In this document: piece after piece, positions 50,841 to 61,719 of the stretch
How the letters are laid out: the number at the start of each line of letters is the position of its first letter
How positions within the stretch are numbered: position 1 is the first letter of the stretch
Source: Paralvinella palmiformis
Lineage: Eukaryota > Annelida > Polychaeta > Terebellida > Alvinellidae
Assembly (NCBI GenBank): GCA_025642065.1
Contig: JAODUP010000126.1
Location: 410,001 to 474,000, forward strand
Reading direction: 5' to 3'
Length of the DNA: 64,000 bases
Program-made: the position numbers and the translations under genes
Notes under the pieces: generated by a model
The model's database searches: none
What the model saw: only the letters and a program-made list of their open reading frames with translations
What the model was told of the DNA's origin: nothing

Positions 50841-52691
50841 CTGAAACAAACACCTAACCGTGGTTAAAACAACAACAACAGCAAGTGTCATAACAAGGTA
50901 GCAATCACGGCATAGGTAACAGCTATAATATAATAATTACAAAACTTCTATTGCGCCAATATCCTCGAAAAGAATCGAGCACAGCGTCGCACCTAGTGGA
51001 GGGGTTGGGAAACTCATAGCCCAGGTACAATTGACTATCAAAACAATCACACAACACTGATCAAGGTAGACATTCTGAAAAAAACCTCTCTGATAATTGT
51101 TTCATCGAAAAGGTACCAATTTAAGTCAGTCATTGGCTGTATATCCTTGGTTAGGTAGACCTATCCACTTACTAGTAATCAGTAAAATTGTCCCTGGTAC
51201 AGTACGGAAGTCAGGTTAGGTGATTTGTAAGTACGACAGGTATAAGGTGCGGTCAATTAGTTGACAAAAGGTTTGCTTATGCCATTTTTTTCTCTGCATG
51301 ATGCATGCCATGTATCACAGTTGTTGGTGGCTATTCTCTCTCACACACACGGCACATTTGTGTGGAAAAAGTGTTTATTTATCTCCTGATAGGTTACAGA
51401 TAGTGTATTCATGATTTATAATTCTCTGGACCAGTCCTTTTTCACAAACTGCCAAAACACATACATCAGCAATATTTTCTAGATGCCATTAGCAGAAGAC
51501 TAGTATACTACTGATCTCTACACACACACATATACCATTCCAAAATGAACTATTCACTCTTTCAAGTATCTGAACACCAAACGGTAAGCCGACACCATAA
51601 CAACAGCTCATTATGGCTATTTTCTATACATTCCTTTCAGTGGCCGAACAGACAAAGGAAGACACACTCTCGATGGCCTCAGGAAGCTGATAGACAACAA
51701 TAAGCTAGAGAATGGCAAACAATAGACAAGTCGACTTTACCTCAGTGGATAGTTTAAACAACTAACTCTCTCTCTCTCTATCTATCTATCTATCTCTACA
51801 GTAACACGTTGACAGCAGTAATAATTATAGACAGTGATGGCACACCTGAAAAAGGTGAAAGATATCTACGGACACCATTATAGGTGAATGTCGTTCGGCT
51901 GCTAGGTCAATCGGTGCATTTAGCAACGAATGGCTCCGAAACAGCGTAAGTGCTAGAATTTAGGAAATAATAGTAAATCATATTTCGCAGAGACACACAC
52001 AACTGGAACATCATTGCTCATCCCGGTTATCTCTGGTCAGGACCAAAGAGTAGAACTGATCTTTTACGACTGACACCGGCGGTGACTGGGAGTGTAAAGA
52101 TCGAGCACAAACTTTGGAAGGGGGAGCGACGACGCCGTGGTAATGGGGTATACGTGGTTTACTGTTTTTTTAAATCTGAAGGTTGCCAAATTAATTATTT
52201 TAATGGTCAAGATGCTTCGCTTGAAGGGTGGATTTAATTTGTTCCATATGAGCTTAGTCCCGGTCTTCCGGGTTTAATTAAAAAGGTAACCGATAAGAAA
52301 TAATGAACCGGCTAATTAAATCGCGGAAACGCCGAAGAACCAGGAAAGGGCAACAAACAAGAACCGCCAGAACTCCCGGCAGGAGCATACTCCATCATTC
52401 CAGGAGCAAAAGATTAAATGGGAGACTGAAATACATTGGAATCAGGATACTTTCACCCATCCAACCAACACACACACACACACACATCCTTACGCTATGT
52501 TGACAATCCATGAAAACAAGAAGATTCACTTATCCAGTTCATAGACCGCTCACATCAAACAGGTGTATGTCGGGAGATGACATCAAATTAGTTATCAGCG
52601 AGTAATAAAGATTTTTTTCTCTCTACACAAAATCATTTTTTATATTCCGTAGATATACGTTCTAAAGGCGTTTTGTTTGTTGACAGCATAC
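50841..52691 (-). other. FAM53-like intron 1
   Basis: A 1,851-bp GT-AG intron with donor GAG|GTATGC and acceptor TTTGTTTCAG. It contains (CT)n(CTAT)n at about 51770-51796, short CA runs, and a 66-codon Arg-rich plus-strand frame at 52303-52503 that is not credible as a gene. Confidence 0.75.
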
Positions 52692-52769
52692 CTCCTCACG
52701 TCGGAATGGTTGAACTTCGTTCAAAGACTGCGCCTTGAACTTCTGTGTGAGAAGCTTCCACATTTCCAT
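52692..52769 (-). CDS. FAM53: FAM53-family protein, first coding exon
   Basis: Encodes the N-terminus MEMWKLLTQKFKAQSLNEVQ, then PFRREE. From the second methionine it aligns residue for residue, without gaps, with the vertebrate FAM53 start (M-x-x-L-I-T-E-x-L-x-x-Q-[ST]-L-[DN]-[DE]-L). I therefore start the protein at one of the two ATGs (52769 or 52763), not at the upstream in-frame ATG at 52892, which would add 41 Arg-rich residues unlike the family. The donor is GAG|GTATGC, phase 0. A TTATTTTCCAG acceptor-like site at 53006-53007 suggests the exon may carry a 5' UTR of about 236 bp reaching 53005. Confidence 0.75.
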
Positions 52770-54000
52770 GTCCCGTCGCGCCAAAAACGCGTAGATCGAC
52801 GTATCCGGGTCTCTGGCCCGTCCGCGTGTCCGGAAGGCGGGATCGGTGGACGCTGCTGTCGGCAGACGACGCACGCACACACGGAGAGACATACAAACCG
52901 CAAACCGGTGTCAGGACACCCGGACACCAGCCCCGTACACACACACACACCGCCGGGCCTCTGGCAGCCTCCCGCTCGCTCGGTCGGCTTAATGCCACAT
53001 AGAACCTGGAAAATAACACCAGATCGCTCGTTATATAGGTTAGACCGGCCCGCGCCGCCGGGGCTCGTCCTCCTCCATCGTGAGAAATTTCAAACTGACA
53101 ATTCGACCGGCCGAAATTAGACAAAGAAAGGCCCCAAAAATCGGAGAGCCCCTCAACATCATACGTGCCTCCTTCTGCGGCTTCCACAACCAGAGTGAAG
53201 CCCGGGCCTGCCAATGCGGTCTATATGGCGTGCCGGTGTGGACTCGTCCAGCGGGGGACACCGATAGCGGGCCCGAACTGATAAAAGTAGGTCAAATCGC
53301 GAATTCTCGCTAATGGCCGTTTAAATAGAGGCAGATCGGTAGAATATAAGGGCGGTCAGAGGATGTATCCCCGATTCGCGACGTATTTTCCAGATTTTCG
53401 CCGTATTTCCAGTTCTATAATCGCCGATTCGACACCGCTTCCCCGAATCACGATCCCCGAGCCGAGCTCCGATTGGTCGAGAGTCGGTCGTGGTTATTGG
53501 GCGCCGCCGGCTGCTGGCAATCGGCCAACTCACCTATTATCGCCCATAAAACACCGGCCGGTGAGGCGAAAATCAGCTGGTTTCTAGGCGACTCGACACA
53601 CACACACTGGCTGAGAGCCAAATAACACAGAAAATAAGTCCACTTTTTTCTTCTCTCTCTATCTTTCTATCCGTCCAGCACTCATCTCGACCGGCAATTT
53701 GAAGCCTTCGTTCGGGACAAAATAGCTCGGCCAAAGAAAGCCACTACTGGCCCGAAAATAGTGAAAAAAGTCAAAGGTCAATTGTTGGTTGTACCCGTCG
53801 TAGATTACTACAAATAGCCGCGATTGAGGCGGACCCCCATCACCGATCTAAACTTTTTTTTAAAAATATTTTAAGACGAGACTCGTATACGATAAACCGA
53901 TCTAGGCAATGTTTATATTTCGTTGTTTAGAAGCTACGATATTGATGCGGTCGATTGTCACTATCTCGATCACTATCTGTTGCCATCAGAGAGAGAAACA
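52770..54000 (-). promoter_or_regulatory. 5' UTR and probable promoter region of the FAM53-like gene
   Basis: This 1.2-kb stretch is CpG-rich and nearly free of simple repeats, unlike almost all other intergenic DNA here, and it lies directly upstream of the first coding exon. A minus-strand CCTATATAACGAG at about 53025-53037 could act as a TATA element if the upstream AG at 53006-53007 is not used. Open frames in it (52696-53313) overlap on both strands and look like the usual consequence of high GC. The exact start site is not determinable. Confidence 0.45.
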
Positions 54001-54092
54001 GTTAACAATTGTTTTGCTTCAGTCGACCAACTATAGAGTATAGTATCAAATATGGTGTTGTTGGTCAGCCAGCTGTGTGTGTAAGTCTCTCC

Positions 54093-54124
<32 letters not shown>

Positions 54125-54286
54125 CTGTGTGTGACTGTGTGTGTATATGTGTCTGTTTGTGTGCGCGCGCTTACATTAGAGGAGAGGAAATTAAAATCAA
54201 ATCACCACCTGGCCTCTTGGCTCGGACTTGTGGGCAGATAGCTAATTATGTTTATATCAGCTTGTTGGGTGTAACAGGGCAGAGTA

Positions 54287-54361
<75 letters not shown>

Positions 54362-55785
54362 AACACTCAGGTATTAAGGCCAAACATCCATAAAACTCAT
54401 ACGTTCACAAATGTATGCAGTCAAAAACTACACAACCTTAAAATACTCTCTCTGTGTCAGTGTGTGTGTGTGTGTGTTAAGGTATTAAGTCTCGCCGTTT
54501 TACGCCGCCTTCGGCACAAAGCCATCTCCTCAACTCAATCTGTTGGCATAACAAAGCAGTTCGTGACACTTCTGACTGTTAATGGCTCGGCGAGCCGCAA
54601 TATCTAATCTGAAATTCTAACACTCGTTTATCGACACAATTCGACGCCAGGCGGCCAAGTTTTCCTCCGAAGAGCAGTTCTCCAGACCAGCCGCCGCAGA
54701 CTAGTGAACCGACCGCGAGTGGCGACATCTGTCGACAGCCAAAACCAGTAATGGCCGGAGCTGTTTGGCACAGCATCAGAAGCGGGTGTCTTTGGCCGAG
54801 AAACTAAAAATGGAAAACGCTAAAACACGGTGTCCTTGTCTTCGAATGATTTATGTCGTCTATATGTGGGTGGGTGGGTGGGTGAGTGGGTGGATAGATA
54901 GTTGGATAGATGGGTGAAAAAACGTGCATGCCAACACAGCCCAGGTAAAATGAAACCGAACAACATCCACAACAGCTGAACAGCAAAACCCTAATGCATA
55001 ATTGTCACGTATTCGAGTAATTGTTTCGTGTAGGTTTTTTTGTTGTTGCCAATTTTTTTACTTTTTGTCTCTGAATGAAATTTTATGCCGCTGAACTGAT
55101 CCTGTTAAAGGAAACCGGAAATGGTCTTCTCCAGATAGGCGTCTACGGATCGAACCAAGTCGAGGTCGCTCATCTTAGAATTCTAGAACGATTTACCGAA
55201 GTTTTCCCTACCAATAATCGTCATCGGGTGTACAGACCCCCCCCACCGCCTTCAGGATCCGCACAAAATTTTTACGGCGTCCTGGCTGTATAACGATAGC
55301 GCTAAGTGACGGATCGTATCCTGATTGAAATTAATCACCATACAACTTTTTGGATAGCGGCCAGTCGTGTAAACAACAACAACAACAACAACGGCAGCAA
55401 CAACTGATGGATACAACGCAAAGGTGAATGTACTACGAGCAAGTCGAACTGTTATAAACTATATTAGGAGAAGATACGAAGACTGATATAAAAAGTTTTA
55501 TTTTGAGCTCGTAATACAATTTATATAAGGTATGTATCGGGTTTAAATAGAGACAAGTGTCCGATATTATGGTGTTTACGTCGATGTTTTAAATAGTGTT
55601 TATTGGTACCGTCTATTGGGTCTGTCTATTATAATAACACCTATGGCGGTTGTTTCTTAATCTGGCAGTTGTCGGCCAAATGTCTGTTGAGACTGCGCCA
55701 AATCCGCCATTTGGGGGGGGGGGATTATACGTAAATTAGAACTAAATGTTTCGAACATTACAAAATGATCAATCAATAGATTAGA

Positions 55786-55850
<65 letters not shown>

Positions 55851-56262
55851 CTCTCTGTTGTGTGTGTGTGTGTGTTGTGTGACTCCCCCCTCTCTCTCTC
55901 CCTCACCCCCTCTCTCTCTGCTAATTATTTTTTCATTTCAGTCGCATATTAAAACTATTGAAATATGATATGTTAAAAGGTGGTATTTCGAAAAAGTGGT
56001 ATTCAATTCAGTTGATGGATCAATTAAAAATTCCACAACTTCAAGATATTTAACGATTACAATGCCGAAATGGCTTTATTTGGTATGATAACGCAATTGT
56101 ATTCCCAGTAATGAAAAACAAAATGGTGCAGTGCGTACCACGCCTCCAGACATTGGTATAAAGCCCAGTCTTAACTGTATCTATGAGATGATTCATTCGA
56201 TAATCTCAGTTTTCTAGGGTTATACCGCCATATATCCTAGATATAGTCAGCGGGGAGACTTA
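54001..56262. other. Non-coding stretch between the two gene promoters
   Basis: Holds CT/TG arrays at about 54090-54170, TG/TA at about 54289-54358, (GGGT)n near 54867, (CAA)n near 55373-55393 and CT/TA/TG at about 55790-55875. A 72-codon plus frame at 55075-55293 has gene-like composition (starts MKFYAAELILLKETGNGLLQ) but no recognised family, promoter or splice context. Confidence 0.5.
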
Positions 56263-56530
56263 ATAAATACTACTACTAGTACTAGTAGTGTACGTCTAGC
56301 ACAATTAACAAATACTAGTAGTGTACGTCTAGCACAATTAACAGATACTAGTAGTGTACGTCTAGCACAATTAACAAATACTAGTAGTGTACGTCTAGCA
56401 CAATTAACAAATACTAGTAGTGTACGTCTAGCACAATTAACAAATACTAGTAGTGTACGTCTAACCCAATTAACAAATACTAATAGTGTACGTCTAAGCC
56501 AATTAACAAATACTAGTAGTGTATGTCTAA
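56263..56530. repeat. Minisatellite, 33-bp unit, about 8 copies
   Basis: Tandem units of CAAATACTAGTAGTGTACGT followed by CTAGCACAATTAA (33 bp). Because 33 is divisible by three, the minus strand reads as an 11-residue repeat (RRTLLVFVNCA), about seven times, within a 149-codon frame at 56247-56696. The left-hand copies are nearly identical. The right-hand ones vary (CTAACCC, CTAAGCC, CTAATCC). Confidence 0.93.
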
Positions 56531-57798
56531 TCCGATTAAACATTATAATTCCGAAATGTTTACTGGTTTCCATGGAACCGTAACACTGACCTAGTAGATC
56601 GGTGAGAATTATACTCTCGAACTGGATAAATAAATATTGTATCTCATTAACATAATAAGGGAACAGGTTACTCAATAGTAAAAATAACATTAGCAATAAC
56701 TAAAACATCAAGCCACCCCCCACCCATAGTCCATTCTTTGATATGGTATGGTCTTGTATGATTCAGTGCTGGACTGGTCACTGGGTAGAGAGACTAGACT
56801 GATGTAACATTAACAGAAATATCGAGTCAGACTCTAATATAACACAACACCAAACATCAACAACTGTAAGGGAACGAAAAGAAGAAAGAATTAGATCCAA
56901 ACAGAGCCGGCGTATTGACGCACTTATTAAATATGTATTACTTCAATTACTCCATCATCATTACAGGTATTTACAGATGAAAACAAATTATTTAATCTAC
57001 ACCCACGCTACAATAAGCGAATGTTATTTATCTTTTAGCGCACTTCAAACGCCGGCCCTCTCAATGACGCGCCACTGGCGCCATCTGTTATATAAACATA
57101 GAAACTATAAGTTCCGATCATTATTTATGTAGTCAAACAGCAAGTAAGACGTAAACATTTGGACAACAAACGTGTTATAGTAAAGACTATGATTATTCTC
57201 TAGTGTCATTATTGGTCAAATTCACTCATCAAATAATAGAAATACAGGAATATAGCACAGCACAAAATAAAGACAAAAAGCTAATACGAGGAATGTAATA
57301 CCATTTGTTTACATTAATGTTACTTGATACCCGTGCTACCGTCAAATATATGGGATATATTTGTTAATATAAAGGTTATTTGTCTCCCGTCATAATGTTC
57401 AGATTAGTGTGTTAAGTTCGTGTTATAGTTATTTGGCTAAACATTTTTGCCACTGAAACAATTGGCAGATAAATAGGTCATACGAGATCATGGTCCTCTG
57501 GTCATATGGTGAGAGGTGTTTAAAGTTATATTAAGGTCTGAGCCCGTCTGCTGATCTAATTGTAACATTTAATGCGGTGTCTGTGTAACAGTTAACGAGT
57601 TGTATTCGTCAGTGCAATAATTAACAGCCAAATGTTTACTTTCAAGAATTAACTCCCTCTTTCTCTCAGCGGGAATAGTCATTTTTCTGGATTTCATACC
57701 ATTATAAACTGTCCAGAGTTTATATACACGTTTTACACACACACACACACACACACAGAGATAGAGAGAGAGAGAGAGGGGGGGGGGTCTTTCACGAC
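56531..57798. other. Non-coding stretch upstream of the Deltex-like gene
   Basis: AT-rich unique sequence with a CTCF-like GCCACTGGCGCCATCTG at 57071-57087, then (CA)n, (GA)n and a G run at about 57733-57787 immediately before the TATA box. No gene supported. Confidence 0.6.
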
Positions 57799-57805
57799 TA
57801 TAAAA
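57799..57805 (+). promoter_or_regulatory. TATA box of the Deltex-like gene
   Basis: ACTATAAAAGCG is a consensus TATA element about 165 bp upstream of the start codon. Transcription would begin around 57828-57835 and give a 5' UTR of about 130 nt. A (CA)n(GA)n(G)n tract ends only 12 bp upstream. Confidence 0.6.
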
Positions 57806-57882
57806 GCGAGAGCGGTGATAGCGCGAGAGATAGCATTCGAAACTTAAACTTGGTAATTCCGGCCATTCACGTGACTTTTAAC

Positions 57883-57912
57883 ATGAGTCATCCAGATAAA
57901 TGGTGCAAGTAG
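57883..57912 (+). CDS. Upstream ORF in the 5' leader of the Deltex-like gene
   Basis: The first ATG after the predicted start site opens a nine-codon frame (MSHPDKWCK, stop TAG) that closes 53 nt before the main ATG. The context (TTTAACATGA) has A at -3, adequate for initiation. If the leader begins near 57830, ribosomes would meet this frame first, so it could lower translation of the ligase. The role is inferred. Confidence 0.4.
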   Translation: MSHPDKWCK

Positions 57913-57965
57913 ACAGTCGATTTTAGTCGCTAATAACCGACAGGAGATCATCTACCACATGAAAT

Positions 57966-58307
57966 ATGTCATTAACAAATCTCTTCCATTCGTTGAACAT
58001 CAAAGGAGCCGAGAAGTCGGCACCTGACGAGTCCTACGAAGATTACTGCGTCATATGTATGTCGAAGTGGGAAAATCCGAAAAAACTGGACAAATGTGGA
58101 CACGAATTCTGTTCGGATTGTATCAAACAGTGTTTTGACAAGATCAATCCCGTTTGTCCAATATGTGGCATGAGCTATGGGAGTATCACGGGTAAGATGC
58201 CTCCGGGTAGGATGGATGTTACTGTGGACAAGTGGACGGAGGTTCCTGGATATCCTGGATCCGGATTGATCAGGATCAGTTATTCTTTCAATAATGGGAT
58301 ACAAACA
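57966..58307 (+). CDS. DTX3-like: Deltex-type RING E3 ubiquitin ligase, exon 1 (RING and start of DTC)
   Basis: Encodes residues 1-114. A C3HC4 RING occupies residues 28-67 (C28, C31, C44, H46, C49, C52, C64, C67; spacing C-x2-C-x12-C-x-H-x2-C-x2-C-x11-C-x2-C). It should bind two zincs and recruit the E2. The Deltex C-terminal domain begins at about residue 75 (KMPPGRMDVTVDKWTEVPGY, then YSFNNGIQT). The donor ACA|GTGAGT ends the exon in phase 0; the frame beyond it (VSGVFFVLL...) is intronic. There is no WWE or proline-rich N-terminal region, so the protein is a minimal RING-DTC form like DTX3, shorter than human DTX3 (about 350 aa). Deltex ligases act in Notch regulation (DTX1/2/4) or with PARP9 in DNA damage and antiviral responses (DTX3L); which applies here is unknown. 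Confidence 0.9.
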
Positions 58308-58953
58308 GTGAGTGGTGTCTTCTTTGTTCTTCTGAACATCGTTTAAGTTGCTAGGTTTAAGTTGCTAGAATATTATTGCCCCAAAATAAACACTGTCCAT
58401 AATTAAAATTTTCCTTATCTAATAATTGGTTAGAAGATTTTCCTAGGTTAACTAAAGGTCTTAATTACAGTGTTTCTGTGCAAGTATTAGCCTCAGCTTC
58501 CCAGAAAGTCTCGCTACTAATTCCCAACCCACACGCAACATTATAGATATCCAAATTCATATTATCATGCCATTAAATTGTTCCATTCGACTCTACTTAA
58601 AATCTTCATAGTGCAAGTACAAGTTCAGCCAAGGCTATATTTCTTGGTAAATTAGTTTATATTTAAATTTGATTTACCCCAAGACCCAACCCATACTGGA
58701 ACCTGTCAGGAGCAACAACTGTCACTGTCAAAGCTATAGAATTTCATTAAACCAAAAAGTGTTTTTCAGTACCATAGATTCAAGGGTACATACATAAACA
58801 CATTTGGGAAAGAAAAATATACATTTAATTAACTTTATGTCAATTCTGTAATCTTCATTTCAAATGCCTCTTTCATAACAGGTCACTTTGTCTGATATTT
58901 TCATATAAATATTATATTCTACTTTTGTTAATTAGTCTCATGTACTTATATCA

Positions 58954-58994
<41 letters not shown>

Positions 58995-59501
58995 AATGAT
59001 TCACAGTTAATGTATTATTCTGTGAAATATTACTGATTTATAATCTATTGTGTATAAAGGATAAACAAAACTAGGACAATTGTCTCCATTGTAATGAAGT
59101 TAACAGAAAGCTATTACTTCCTTAACCAGGAAATAAACACTAATACTGAAGACTGTAGCCATCCAAACTGACTGAGCCAGGAAGATATCCATCACTGTAA
59201 TTTATGATGTTCAACATCCAGACATTATAATGTCTTATTTGTTAAGTAAACAATTGTTTTAGACACAAATGACATAAAGTGTAATGTTGTTGCTATACAT
59301 ATATTACTTCTAAATGTATAAATCATGATTTTGTCACCAGACAAAATAGAACAATAATAATAAAAATGGCTGACAGGTAAAACAGTGTGAAAAATTTAAA
59401 TAAAATGTTGAACGACTTATTTATTGCAGTCTGTCTACATTTCACACAATATAAATTACTGTTCTTGATAATTTACTATAAATCATAACATTCATTTTTT
59501 A

Positions 59502-59544
<43 letters not shown>

Positions 59545-60141
59545 AGAGAGAGAGAATGAGTGTGTGTGTGTGTGTGTGTGTGTGTTTACTCATCAATGCT
59601 TGTTCTACTCTAACAATTGGACATGATGTACTTCATTAATTGAGTATATTTAAGTGTGATAGATCCAATATCAATAGAATACCATTTTCAACATATATCA
59701 GTGAAGATTATCATTTGTATTTCTTGGTCAGTTTTCTTAAACTTTCCCATAATATTTGATTTGATTAAAAAATTAATATAAGAAACAATTGATCTTTATT
59801 ACATAGAAACAATATATGTTGACATAACAATGAAAATTATTTATGGAATGGTACAAAAAATATGACAGCGCACACTTGAGGTGTTAACATTTATAGCTCT
59901 TATAATTAATCTGAATGAGGAACTTCATTTCCTTATGTTTAAGTAGCATAACCTCTTGTGTACATATTATTTAATAGTATCCTATTATTATTATTATTAT
60001 TTTTATTATTAGTAGTAATATTCATCACACATTAGATTATAAAGGGTGACTTAATTAGGAGTCAACATCAATGAGCTGTTGTATTTAGTGCCATTAGTAT
60101 TCATCAAGGATGTAGAACATTTCATGTCATATAACACAAAT

Positions 60142-60206
<65 letters not shown>

Positions 60207-61217
60207 AAACAGATTAACCGAAAAAACTGAATTACTAAACAATAAACAGTCAAATTTTACCTTTATGTTTACTGGATCAATAACAGAAATATTATAAACT
60301 ACAATATTCAATTAATTTTCATATTAATAATAATTTGTATTGATTTTGAATAAATTTACTAAAATACTTATATATAATAATTTTAATTTATTTTATTGAA
60401 CCTTCAAAAGAAGAGCATCTAAAATACACATACAGTGAATACATAATACACAGCAATATAATATCAATATAAAGTAATCAGCAACCAGCATACAAAATTA
60501 ACTGGTTGGTTAACAATAAAACATGTTATGTATAAAATGGAAATATTACAAATATTACAAATATATTAGTTAAGAATATTTTAAAATACAATATCATATG
60601 TCAACATTAAAATGGCATCAACAACATATTTAACAAATAACGACCGTAAGGATTATGACTCAACAATAGCTGTCTTATACTGTCTGCTCGCCCATCTTCT
60701 ATAATCATATTTTGTCTTCATTTGAGGATTATCCACTTATAACTACCACGGGGAGTATTTCTTTTCTGAAACTGTACTAATTCGACCAGTTTATATCTTT
60801 ATAATCAATAATAACTATCTCTGTTATTATTACAAAATTGTAAGAAATGTTGACAAAAGAAAAGTACTAACAATAAAAATAGTCAATTATTACACGATGT
60901 TGTGTAATCTCTGTCAGCATCTTATTAAAAACAAAACCTTCAGCAGCCACAAAAGCTAACTTTTTCCTTATCAATGACACTCGTGTAATGTCACAAACTG
61001 ATATGTCAATCCAAAACGTGCAGATTCCGAGTGGATTCACTATTCTCATAATTACTTAGCATACAATCAAATTGAAAAAATTATATTATTAATATGGTTC
61101 CAAAAACTTCCTCATTTCATCTTGAATTCTATCCTTATTGCCTCCCTTATAGAACTTCTTCATCTACTCAGATGATCTATAGTGCCAATTTTCAGTTTGA
61201 TGGCTTTTCCTTTACAG
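58308..61217 (+). other. Intron of the Deltex-like gene
   Basis: A 2,910-bp AT-rich GT-AG intron with donor GTGAGTGG and acceptor TTTTCCTTTACAG. It contains (TA)n at about 58957-58991, (TA)n(GA)n(TG)n at about 59505-59584, (TTA)n near 59985 and a 60-bp (CA)n at about 60145-60204. No hidden exon was recognised; short frames inside are AT-rich noise. Confidence 0.85.
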
Positions 61218-61577
61218 CATGAACATCCACATCCTGGCATGCCATACCATGGCACGAGGCGTGTCGCCTATCTACCAAACAATCACGAAGGTCAGAAGGT
61301 CTGTGCCCTGCTCCGACGGGCCTTCAATGCCAGGTTGACGTTTACCATTGGCCAATCTTCTACAACTGGTAAAGATGATCAAGTCATCTGGAATGATATC
61401 CATCACAAAACGCAACTCTCAGGTGGCATGATGTGGTACGTCTACCTGTATAAGATAAATTCAGTGACTGCTAGTATTCATCTAGACAGCAACACACGTG
61501 AAATCCATTTTAGTGTTAGAAAATCATTCTTGAAAATAATTGACCTTTTTAGACTTGAGTATGGATTGCCGGCATAA
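61218..61577 (+). CDS. DTX3-like: Deltex-type RING E3 ubiquitin ligase, exon 2 (DTC domain and stop)
   Basis: Encodes residues 115-233 and TAA. Canonical DTC blocks are present in order: HEHPHPGMPYHGTRRVAYLP, EGQKVCALLRRAFNARLTFT, IGQSSTTGKDDQVIWNDIHH and K. The WNDIHHK block is the DTC signature and contributes to the pocket that binds ADP-ribose/NAD in Deltex proteins. After this the chain departs from the family: the usual GG-x-x-FGYPDP-x-YL segment is replaced by GGMMWYVYLYKINSVTAS and a further strand-like stretch, before a final helix (SFLKIIDLFRLEYGLP) that still fits the usual C-terminal YLxxVxxELxxxGI. No frameshift explains the difference. The upstream frame from 61182 is intronic. 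Confidence 0.9.
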   Translation, partial: HEHPHPGMPYHGTRRVAYLPNNHEGQKVCALLRRAFNARLTFTIGQSSTTGKDDQVIWNDIHHKTQLSGGMMWYVYLYKINSVTASIHLDSNTREIHFSVRKSFLKIIDLFRLEYGLPA

Positions 61578-61719
61578 TTTCTTCACATCAAATTCCATTT
61601 ATATTTTAACATGCATTATTAGGATAAAATTTTCTATTTTGATATAACATTTGCAAGCATTTAATTCCACTTTTGATGAAATATACTTTGTTAATCTGGC
61701 TTATTTCTGTGCTTTCAAG
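61578..61719 (+). other. 3' UTR start of the Deltex-like gene
   Basis: AT-rich sequence after the stop codon. Only weak poly(A)-signal-like sequence occurs (GGATAAAATT at about 61622). It ends at the left target-site duplication of the inserted element. Confidence 0.55.

Noticed and set aside
52770..52892. Upstream in-frame ATG at 52892 as the FAM53 start
   Set aside because: The added 41 residues are Arg-rich and unlike the family, while the later ATG aligns without gaps with vertebrate FAM53 starts.
58308..58346. Read-through end of the first Deltex frame (VSGVFFVLLNIV)
   Set aside because: It follows a consensus GTGAGT donor, and the conserved DTC sequence resumes in phase 0 at 61218.
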